Source: Rachycentron canadum (Eukaryota; Chordata; Actinopteri; Carangiformes; Rachycentridae). From it: a stretch of DNA of 64,000 nt. The notes beneath the pieces were generated by a model. That model had not been told where the DNA came from and ran no database searches. It saw only the letters and a list, made by a program, of their open reading frames with translations. This document shows, piece after piece, positions 33,393-45,300 of the stretch (its first letter is position 1; each line of letters starts with the position of its first letter). The DNA lies in NCBI GenBank assembly GCA_038496675.1, contig CM076662.1, forward strand, positions 13,954,645 through 14,018,644, read 5' to 3'. The position numbers and the translations under genes were made by a program.

Positions 33393-36300
33393 CTTAAAGG
33401 AGAAGAAGTTATTTAGCCACCTAAGAGCTTTAATACTATGAAGGAGTTGTTGCTGTAAAATGCAAAACTCTGTCAGTTCTTACCTCCCCATTGCAAAAGC
33501 AGTATATGATTGCAACTAAGAATCCCTGGAAAAGAGAAGAGAACAATTTTACTAGTTATCTCTAGTGTGCAGATCATATGACATTTTAACCGTATACATT
33601 GCTATTTACTATGGCATTTTAAAACATCAGCCACCCCTCTCTTCCTCTTTATCTTAATTAATATCTGACCACAGCCAAATACCTCATTAATAACTAACTA
33701 TTAGATAATTGATCGCTCATGAGATTTTTTTCAGTGATAAAGACAAGTTAACCTTGAGAACGTAAAGTCCTGTTCAGGTCAATCAGATTTGTTCAGCTTG
33801 AAAGGACACATTAATATTTATTTGTCACAGTCAAAGCTATATTTAGCATTTCTGGCATTTCAACCACAGCAGCTTTACCTGGAATGAGTTAAACAGCATC
33901 TCATAGTGCATCTGGATGAGCCAGGGAACTCCTGATACCTCTGTGTATGGCATGGCATTGAATATGATATAGTGGACACCGAACAATGGCATCAGGACCA
34001 GCGTTGACTTCAACAGTTTTCTGTAGCAGCAGAAAAAAAGAAATGTTGCACAGTTATACTTTCAGCACATTACAGAACCAAAAGAACTAATATCTGCATA
34101 TTTATTCAGTCATTAATTCATTTATTTTGTTTCCTTATTGCTTCACTTTTAAGGACAATTTTCAGTATTTAAAATCAAAACCCACTGTGGACAAAGATTT
34201 TATTATTTTTAATCAACAATTACTTGATTCGTTAATTAGTCATAAGACAAAAGATATGTTTAAACAACAATTTCTTGGTTTAGGTGAGTTTTTTAACTGA
34301 TGTTGTTGATATTTCAGTTCACTTTAAGTCATTTCTCAAGCAAAAACATCTGTTTTTCAAATGTGAAGATTTTGAATTTACAGCCATAAATTGGACTGTT
34401 AGCTACACGAAACACTGACAACGGCTGACAACTCACAACAGCATGTTTAACTACTTTACATTACTCACTGACATATTCTATCTGATTAAAGGATAATAAT
34501 CATCGCTTGCTACCTTTGGTTCATGACAGTGAAGGGTCAATATTATGCATCAGTGCAATCCTCAAATTTGAACCTGCCTCGTGATGGAAATGCGTTTTGA
34601 GCAAATACATTCACTGCTCCATCATGCTTGCTGTGATGCAGGTTATAAACACGCTAATGTGATGAATGGGTCAAAATGAGCAGCTGCTCTAGTAAAATTT
34701 AGAAATGAAAATAATAATTTTCGCACAATGCTCGTAGTCGGTACCTGTACTGTTGCCTTGTGTCACACCTTCCAGCGTTTGTTTCTCGCAGTTTGGTTGC
34801 CAAGACTCTGATGATGTTCAGAAATAACATAAAATTAACCTGGAAAGAAAATAGAAACAAAATGATATGATTTAGTGTCACAGCAAACATAATGAGGTGT
34901 CCTATCCAACAGCTCTTATGCCACAGGTGCAGTGTCACACTGTAATTTTCTGCGCAGCAGGGGAAAGGTGCAAACGGCGAGCATGTACTCACCACTACAG
35001 CCGCCAAGATAGGCACTTGATATATCCATTTCAAATTGCCTGCACTTAAGTCCCAACACCTGCGGCAGATAAACAACAACAAAATAGGGATCAGCAAGAG
35101 ATAACTAAGGATCAAGGTGGCAGATGTGATGATCCAGGATCCCTCTGTTTCACTCTGGTGTCTCCAATGATCACTGTCATTAGATAGAGATTCAAATACG
35201 GCACTGACTGAATCGCTGACCTCTATTTGAGAGTCATCTGAGAGTGCTAGACACAACTATCATAGAAACCATTCAGATATGAATTCAATTTGTCAAAATA
35301 AATGTATACATGAAATTTCTGGCCTTAATCCCAAATGAATTGATTCATTACCCTAGGAAGTGGCCTTCACGTTCAAGGGCTTTTGCTGCTTTGGAAAGAT
35401 TTTTTTTAGTTTGTGCCAAGCACTGAAATAACTGAAATATCTGCCTTTAGCTACCAGCAAGGACAATGAGGTCATTTCCTCTGTATTAATTTATGTGTAT
35501 GAGGAGCAAGAAAGCTTCATAGATTTGTAAAAAAAAAAAAAAATAAAAACAAGTATGGTGCTTGATTTAGGTCAGTTTTTGTCAATATGACAGTCGATAG
35601 ATTAGAATTTGTAATCCACCATTACCTCTTATTCCATACTACCAATTACCTGCTGAATCAACATGATGGCGCACTGGTTATTATCACGCTTGGTTTGTTT
35701 TTCTGCCCAAGAAAGCGAGGTAGAAATTTTCCGCTGCTTTCCTACTAACAGTGAAAAGATATATGTAGTTTAGTTCCACTAGACAGCTGCAGGATACGAG
35801 CTTAGCTGTACAGGACCAATGTGGAGACAAGAGATAGTGCCAGTCAGACAGGGCTGAGGGTCCGCCAGTGTGATCTGAGGCAGTTTTCTCCCTGATGAGC
35901 TCTGCCCTTTCAGAAGTGGAAGGTAAATCTTACTCAGCTTTAAACTCTGTCTTCAGTCTTTAAATTGAGGTGTGTTTGATTATCAGGGATTGAAGAGAAT
36001 AGCACTTGTGTTTCTCTATTTGTTAGTTTTCGTCATTTCAATGCAGGAAGGAATTGTTCCATAGACACAAATTAAATCCATTGTGCACCTGCCCTCTTTC
36101 CTTAAAGAAACTAATGACCTTAGTGTTTCTGTATAGAAGCTGAACAAGAACAATGTCTCAGTATTTGTGCAGATCACTTACTCTGTGTCTGCAAACATGG
36201 CTCTCACAGTTGCCCAAACTGTCACGAACATAGCTGGAACCCCTTAAAAATAAAAGAGAAAAAATAATCTAACTTCACTATAGGAAAATACTCTAAATGA

Positions 36301-39300
36301 TTCCAAAATTAAAGTCCATAAAACACTAGTCAAGTAGAACCTGGGGAGCACAGCATCCACATTGTATGCGCTGTGCTTATGTAACTTATACGCACAGTGT
36401 GTACAATGCAGGAACCGTAAAACCCATATTCGTGTGTGTATCTAGGGACTTGACAGTGCCTCCCATTTTATTTTCATTCAACTTCTTCGCATACTAATTA
36501 GACCATCAAAAATTAAATACCTTACATAATTTTTAATTTGCATGGCATTAAACCTATTTTTCATTTTGTAATCATGTGCATGCAAGAAGAATGTAAATGA
36601 AGCAGAACTCACCCCAACCAATCAGAGTAAATCCCCAAAGATACTTTCTGTCTGAGAAGAAGGTCATGAAGATGAGGCTATGGAGGTACAGGCCCTCTAC
36701 GAGGATCCAGTAGTAATTGGTCGCCAGAAAGTACATGAACAAGGTTACGACTACCTTGCAGCCAATCTAGACACAAACATACAGGGAACAGATGTAATCA
36801 ATACCCACACTCAAGAAGAGTCACACCTTCTGAATTCTTGTCAAAAAAAATGTTTCTTACTGCTGCAGCAACTCCACAGTGCAGCCAGTATATATCCTGT
36901 GTTTAGTGGTGATATAGTAGTGCGATAGTTGAGGTAACTGCAGATCAGAAAGATATGTTTCATAACCTTCCGCTTGTGTCATTACATTAATTCTGACTTG
37001 GTCCGCAAATCAAAGCTCAATAAATGTTTGTTTGCCTGTGTCTTTTACTTTATCTTATTTTTGTATGTATTTTATTTCAAAAATACTGTCACGTGTTTTG
37101 CTGTGTGTCTCCATACATTATCTATACTGCTTATCCGTCAGGTTCGTGGTGGTGGTGGTGGTGGTGGTGGTGGTGGTGGTGGGGGGGGGGGTGTACATCC
37201 TCGACCCTCGCCAGTCTACCTCAGGGCTGACATATAGGAACATACAGAGACAAACAACCATTCACGCTCACACTCACACCTACGGGCAATTTTGAGTCAC
37301 CAGCTAAACTAAACCTGCATTTGGGAGGAAGCCGGAGTACCCGGAGGGAACCCACGCGGGCACAGTGAGAACATGCAAACTCCACACAGAAAGGCCGCAG
37401 GGGTTTGAACCCAGAATCTTAGGTCCTCTTGCTGTGAGGCGACAGTGCTAACCACTGCAGCAACCATTGCATTGACCTACTTTTCAGCATTATTCTGTTG
37501 GTTAAAAGTAAGTCAAAGCAATTAAATAATATTTATATTAGAATACTAGAATTTTTGGTAAAACCTCAGATACCATTCACTAGCACTGTTTTTGCCACGG
37601 AGATCACATTGTCCAGATTGAAAAAGCATTAATTCAAAGTTGACTGGGAACCATGAATGTCTCTGTCTGAGGATTTTGTCTATCTTCTGAATTCCATCCA
37701 CACCGGCCGGTGTGGATGGAATTCAATTCAATCATTCAATCATTCACTGAATAAATTAGACATCTACTAGATCGATTGATATATCATTGTGTGCAGACAC
37801 TCATGGTCCCCAGAGGATTGATCCTGTGGTGATCCCCTGACTTTTGCTCTAGTTTCACTATGAGATTAGCAATTTTGGTTTAAAGGAGTAAAATATAATG
37901 GCAGTGTAACTTGCATTTTATTTATTTGATAGGCAAGTGTATCTACAGCAGATATACCACACACAAGGAAAGACAGAATGGACATAATGTACTTGCTTTG
38001 CGAAAAGAAAACATGCTTCTTGGCTCTGCTGGCAGTATAATCTTAAAGCACGTGTGAGCTTCAGCACACATTTAAAATGGCATAATGGCGTTTATGCATA
38101 CATTATTCACAGCCTGTTATTTATCTCTGCTATTTATCTCTATTGGGGACTCATTGTTTAACAGTACGAGAAATTCACTTCTATACATGTGAGGCTGAGA
38201 GTAGTCAAACACTTTTTATGTATGCCTCTAGTTTTGAAAAAAGGGTTTTGAGCTATCAGTTAGCATGTTTGACACTTTCATTGGATAGAGTGATGTCAGA
38301 TGAAAACTGGAGGTGTCAAGTATATCATATGTTTAAATTGCTTTTTCGACCATGGGAATTTCCCTGGAGCCCGCTGGCTTGTACTGGAGAGCAGTGAAAA
38401 TCAGGAGACACATCACACAAGTTATTGATCGAATTAAACTGAAAAAAAAAAATAAAATAAATAATACATGTCCTGATTCAAAATGAAATTCCTAGAACTG
38501 TGCCTTTAATATAAAATATTGACAGTGACATCTTATTGTAGTTTATTTATGTTTGAACAGAGGTTAATAATAATCCAGTTAGCATTATGTGCTTTTGCAT
38601 TGACAGGATGTGTGGAAGTCTCAGGAGCCTATTATAATTTAGTCAGCCATTGATTGGGCTCCAGTTAAAGTCAGCCTTCTTGCTGTTATCTGGCTTCAGC
38701 TGTTGCAGCGACTGCTGCTCTATTGTCATGCCATGGTTGTTAGACTCAGCACCCTTCTCTTCCTGTGCTGATTGCCAGTCAAGTAAATTGTCATATCTAC
38801 CTTTTCTCATCACTGTGTATTCAAACCAGCATTGTTGGGTTACAGCAGGGGTTTTGCCATGGGGTTGTTTTTTTTGTTTCATGCCTTTCATGGAACCGTC
38901 TGTGACTATTGTCAATATCTTTGTTCCTCGAATCGTTTTCTTTCTGTAAGTCAGGAATAAAATGGATTTCTAAACCTGATGATTAGGGAGTTCTTCCCAT
39001 TGATGGTTTGTTGCAAACCCTATGCTGTGTAACTCCACAAAACAGACAAGCTGTAATATATTAAAACGTGCTCACATTCACATCCTTGTGCAATTTAGAG
39101 TCTCCAATTTAACTGTCATTAATTAACCCTTTGACCCTCAACCTTATCCTTAGGGATTAATGGGGTAATGGACACTCACATTCACACAGGTAATCAGATA
39201 ATGTCACAGGCAAACTGAGCCACAAATTGAACTAACTTGCAAGTGGGAGGAAATCCACACAGACATGGAGATACTCCTAAACTTTATCCTCAAGAGATTA

Positions 39301-42300
39301 TAGATCATGACCTCCTACATACAGTACACTACAGTATACAGTATGCAGTATGCAAAAGACCATACATGTATATTGTGTTCCTCCATTGTGTCATGTGCAG
39401 TATGTAACCTACTTTAACAAACCCCTTTTATTCTAATGCAACTCAGATCTGAGAGCCGTGGGATTAAAATTCCCACTAAATAAATTGAACAAATTGTTTC
39501 TTTGCATATTAAAGCATGCATGAAAAGTACCCAGTCTTTACCAATTTTTTAAACTTGACTCTAAAGGGAAAGCCAAGCACTGGCCTAGTAAAAGCTTGGC
39601 ATGGTTACAAATAGTACAGTTTATTTGCTCCAGCATTGGAAAAGCAGGTGAGACTCTACAAAACAGCACTTCCTCTTTGGAAGCAAAGTTTAACGCCCAA
39701 CTACGACACAAATCAAATTATCTGTGCATGTAATGCAATCAGACTTCGTAAAAAATGGAAAACCCATAACTGGCTATATTGCGGATTATGTGCCATAACT
39801 GTTATGTTACATCTGCTGTGTTCTATGTTATAGCATACACACTGCAAAATAATCTTAAAGAAGAAATTCATGAGTATATTTCAAGGAGAGTGTATTTTAA
39901 ACTGACCCCAACTACATTGTAAGCGTTCTTTAGTTGTGTTGGCATACTTACAAACTGTGTTTTATTGGCTGGCGGAGCCTCAGTGATGGACTTGAGGTCT
40001 TCTACTGTGACTCTTTCCATGTTCTCTAAGGCTGATCCAGAGTAGAGAACAACATCTTTCACAAAAATACTAATGGCTCTCAGCATGTAGGACACAAATA
40101 GGTGCATGTGGATGTAATTCCTGGTGCAGTGTAATCGTCTGGGGACAAAACAAACAGGAGACCCAAGGTCAAAAGACAGATCTACTGAAAATGGTATCTT
40201 TGTGTTGTTTTTTTTTTTGTTTGTTTTTTTTGTGTGTGTGTGTGTGGGCTGGCACGCCTTCATTTAAGTCTGTGTAAGCATTTACACACACTTACACACA
40301 AACACACATACACACACAAACAATACTCATCCTAATTAGAGCCAGCTGAATTCCACGCTGACTATAACACATTCTTGAGATTTAAGGGCTTGAATCACAC
40401 AAATATTGAAATGCTGGGCTCAAAGTGAGCTGTAAAAACAAAATTGCAAGCATGTGTTGAGAAAAGGATGCAACTTTCCTTCCAGACAACCACGAGTTTA
40501 TCTGTCAAAACATTCTCCCAAAACATCCTGTCTGAAGTCCCTAGGTTAATATTACTAGATTATTTACTGAATATTCCAATCAAAAAGCCAACTTGAATTA
40601 CAATATTCTGCAGTCTTAGAAAAAAATCTTAAACAATCACTGAATCAGCAGCGCTGTATCCACTATTAACTATTAAAGCCTCATTAATGAGCAAAACATT
40701 AGACCGGCTAACCTCAGAAAATGATTGATTCGAGAGTAGAAACCAATATAACATACAATTCCCTGGTGAAAAATACTGAACACAACTGCTAATGTGAAAT
40801 ATCCCTTTTCTCTCCCTAGAAAACATTTATGAGCTCTCCTGTCTAAAAGCTGACATGTTGAAGGGTAGACATGGCTGGAGTGCTCCGGAGCACGGAGCCA
40901 GAATGTCAGATGGGCCCCTGGGATAACTTATTAAACTCATTTGACCTGTAGATTTCCTGGTGCCAGTTGGGAGCTTTCCTACAGCTTTCTGACTGCCTGC
41001 CTGTACAGTAAGTCACGGTGGTGGGAACATTGGTAAACAGTGCCTTCACATCGATTCCTGATACTCCCCATGCTCAACAAAATAAGCAAATAATGACAAA
41101 TCTGTCCTGTTAATCTGATATTTCTGAGTATATATTTGCAATTCTTAACATTTTCAAATTACTTATTTATCTACTTTATATGTTTAATGGGAACACAAAG
41201 AAGCTTAAGAACTGCAATATTTCAAAGCTTGGTGGAATTACAAAATCAATATCCAAGCATTGGTTGTTATTCATTGAAACTTTAAATCAGCATGAAACAT
41301 AACAAAGAACCTAAATGTCAGGCAATGAGGCATGCATTGCTGCAAGCCTGGAGGGAGACTCCTCCTCAAAGGTAGACATATCATAGCCTATTAAAAGTCA
41401 AAGTAAAAGTCAAAGGTAGCGTCTGATACAGTTTGCATGTTTCATGTTGTTGCCGTGACACAAAACATAATGCATTGCGTGATCATGCAGCGAGGGAGAA
41501 TGGCATGATTTCATGGCCTGGTGAGAAATTGGTGTTCATCAAGCCATCATACCATTAAACATTTAGACTGCCTGTTTTGATCCCTTCTGTAATTGCTCTC
41601 ACCTTAATTTCTGACCCTGTGTCTAAATCTCCCTCCTGAGAACGTTTGTGGTTGAAAGGATTGATTGAAAAACTCCCAGTGGCAGCATTGACTCACCGGA
41701 AATATCCCAAGATGACAACGGCCACCATGAGTGATCCCAGAGAAATGGAGTAGCCCACTGTGTAGATGAGATACAGGCGATGAAAGACCTCCTGTCGGAA
41801 GAGGATAAATTGGTAGATTGTCAACTGGGAAGAAAGAATAGGTAAAGACATTAAGACTCTAGACCTACAGCAGAGCATATCCTCCCTTTACTGTATAGTG
41901 CCAGATGTACTGCTGGTTTTAGTCCAATTACTGCAGTTTAAAAATAAAAACCTTATAGCCATCATGATAGAAAAAAAACCTTGGCCACCAAACATTAATC
42001 CTTGTCCATAAAAGGACAGGCGGTGTATGGGAAACATATATAGTAAAATGTCAACTACAGAACACTTATGCATATGTGAAAAGGTTTTGTTGGGCTGTCC
42101 AAAAAGCCTTATGACTGAGGCGCATAGCACAGTGCAAGTCCACAGTTCTGCTCCTGATCTCAGTTGCATTACAGACCCCTGTCTTTCTCCCCCTGCATTT
42201 CCTGTTTGTGTGTTCGCTATAACTGTCAAGTAAAGGCAAAAATGCCAAACAAATCATAAATCAAAAAATGTTATTTGTTTGTATAAACACATAAATCAGA

Positions 42301-45300
42301 AATGTCTGTGATTTATACAACTAAAAGAATACTAAACACATAGAAAAACATTCTGAGGTGAAGGTATCTCTTTTGACTAATCTCTATTGCCATAATTATA
42401 TGAAGAAATGCGCAATGATACAGGATAACAAAAGGCATCAAACTACTGAAAACACACATAATATCCTACACTTGTATATGCTCATATACAGTCAGGGAGG
42501 AGAAGGAAGTCTCAGCTACGCCAATGAAGTAGCAATGAACTGACTGAATAGTCAGTATGAATATCATATTTTCCATAAGAAGAAAAAAAAATAGTAGGCA
42601 AATTATTTGGTTTTCAAATTTTAGTAACCTATGACCATATTCCACCCAAAACTTAACATCATAATGCATCAACTTCACTGTGTTTGAAAATGCATTGCTA
42701 CCTGGTGACAGAAATGTCTCAAGTACCTAAGAGTTTCAAATGGAAACAGCATCTGACATGGGCGATGGAGCCGAGAAGGGCTGGGTGGGGCAGTCTGATC
42801 TTCCAGCAGTGAGCTGGCAGCCAGAGGACAATGTAAGGAGAGCTACTATAAGCAGACCCTCTCTGAGTCAACAGGCTGATGGGGCCAAAAGCTCCATGTG
42901 ATATAACCAGATACTCCACTGCTGTTATCATTTAGCATCAGGATCCCATGCCAGAAAAAAAACCCTTGTCTAAGTTGTGGTGGTGGTCGGCGGTATGGCA
43001 GTCGTGCTGCGTGGGGCTTTCATTCATGTGCATGTATTTGTCATTAACTGCTGCAACCGCTCCCTTGGGAGCCCATCAACATAAACGTCTGAAGTCAGAA
43101 AGAAATTGAAGTGTGCCATGATGAGGTTATGCCCACATCCTCCATACCACATTCAAGCAGGGGAGAGGAAAATTTATGTGGGACAGCTGATCATTTCATG
43201 CCAAAAATGACTAAAAATCAAACTATGACAGCCTCCACAGCAATTTGACAAACTTCCTGAGTGAGCCCTTGGATGTTCCTTATCAATGAGTGATTGATTA
43301 CTCTATTCCTCTATGCCCCATATTCACTTGCAAAGGGTGAGATTAATTGTAACCACCAGTGACAATTTTAACAAGAGAGACACTTAACACCAAACACCAA
43401 CACTATTAATTTAAAGGCTATGGAATGTTTATTATGTGAGATATTAAAACGTTTGTGGGTAATAGTTAAAAGAAAACAACTTATAGTCTCTTACACAAGT
43501 AAAATGTGTTCACATACACAACACAATAACTATTTTTTCCATTTGTAGCCAGATTCTTGCTGTTTTCCACTCTTACTCTCTTACTCTTACTCTTACAATA
43601 CCCAGTGGGCCTATTCACTGCCAGTGTTGTTTTCTGACAGTTACAGTACAAAATAGGGGGAATAACAGCTACTGATGGGACAAATACGAAACAAGTATCA
43701 TCCCAATATTAGCTCTGACACTGTAATCATGCAGATGTTTTCTTTGATAAAAGCAAATGGCAATAATTAGATAAAATTAAATCACCTATATTTTTTATAT
43801 GATTCGTTTACGAGGAAATACATGAAAAAAACTTCCTTTAACTTTTTTTCCAATTGAAATCATAAGTGAAATCATAACATGATAGTGACGTTACAATGGC
43901 AATAGTACACTTCCAACTTTTTGGCCCCAGCTTGCAGAAGGCCATTTCTGTTTCAATGGGACCATGCCCCCTGCGTTTGGTGGTAAAAAAAAGAAAAAGA
44001 AAAAGAAAGAAAAAAAGAAAAACCCTGACCCTAACCCCATCAAACACCTTGATGGGTTTGAGAACACCTGTGGACACCTGGGATGAGCTGGACCACTGAC
44101 TGTGAGCCAATCACTCAAGCCCGACCTCAGCAATGATCTTGTGGCTTAATGGGAACAAACCCCTGCAGCCAGTTTTCAAAACTGTGTAAAAAGCTGTAAC
44201 TGTAACAGTTAAGTAGTGGTCATGGTCTTCGAATAAGATGTTCAACAGTCACAGTTAAGTATAATGTTTGAAGGTGGCTGTGCTTTTGGCCATGACATGA
44301 TGTAATATTTTACAAATATGTAGATTTGAGTTTACTGGAACAAAAAATGGTGACAATAAAATCTGTACATTTAAAACTACATTATTTTGCGCAATTTCAG
44401 GAAAAAAATGACATCAGCGCTCTGCAGAGAGTTTTGGTTAAAAAAAAAATGCATTTTTTAGTAACTGGAGAGTGGAAACAAGGTCTAGCCATCAGTGGTC
44501 AGTTTTTACTTTTCTTTGAATGATGTGTTTTCTGGCATGTTTTGCAATTTGCAGTCAAGACTCGTTTTGAGTTTAGATTTAAATTGACATTTAGCTAATT
44601 GCAGCTTCATCATATTCGGCATTATCACAAAGCAGCAACATTGTCATCCTGCCATTATCTCCTATCATCATCTCAAACATTTTGTAAGATATTCCTAAAC
44701 CTTATTGCATATTACTGAGAAAGCAAGTTGAAAATATGTTACACGTGTCAGAGGGATTGTAATTATAGGGTAAAACAGTGCAATAGCCTAAAAGGCTATA
44801 TCAGGCTATGAGTGTGACAGTTTACTCCAGCGATGTATTCAAAGAAGCTATTCATCTTTATTATTCTGGAGAAAGGCACTGTAACTGTGTCAATCAGCAT
44901 ATAAATGCAAATGAGATGGATCTCACCTTTTCATGGCTGTGGTTGTAATGATAGAGGAATTTTGCACATTCGTTATAATTGGCCCACGTCTTGTTGATTG
45001 TGGCCAGCTCCCAAGTTCCATTGTTGTCACACCGGCGGTATGCCAGGCCTAGACATCAAGAAGAGGAAGAACCTATTTTTAAGTTTACCTTTTAATTGCC
45101 AACATAGTCAATTGCCGATTCACAGCTTCTTTTTTAATTAATTAGAAAATTGCAAAAGAGCTTTAAGAAGGAGCCTAGGTTATGATTTTACAGTATACAG
45201 TAGCATCTGAGCGCTGGTGCTCTTTCACCAACTGTAAAATGAGCTTCATGGTTACAATTGGTATTCTGGGCCAGACTTACCTTTATGGTTGAAGTCATAG

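Noticed and set aside
38643..38949. Two overlapping frames of 90 and 99 codons on opposite strands
   Set aside because: Both strands are open over the same 300 bp, neither resembles a known protein, and the region is inside a receptor intron.
44025..44037. Telomere-like CCCTGACCCTAACCCC
   Set aside because: It is explained by the conserved Asp-Leu-Asn-Pro-Ile region of a Tc1-like transposase fossil and is not a tandem array.
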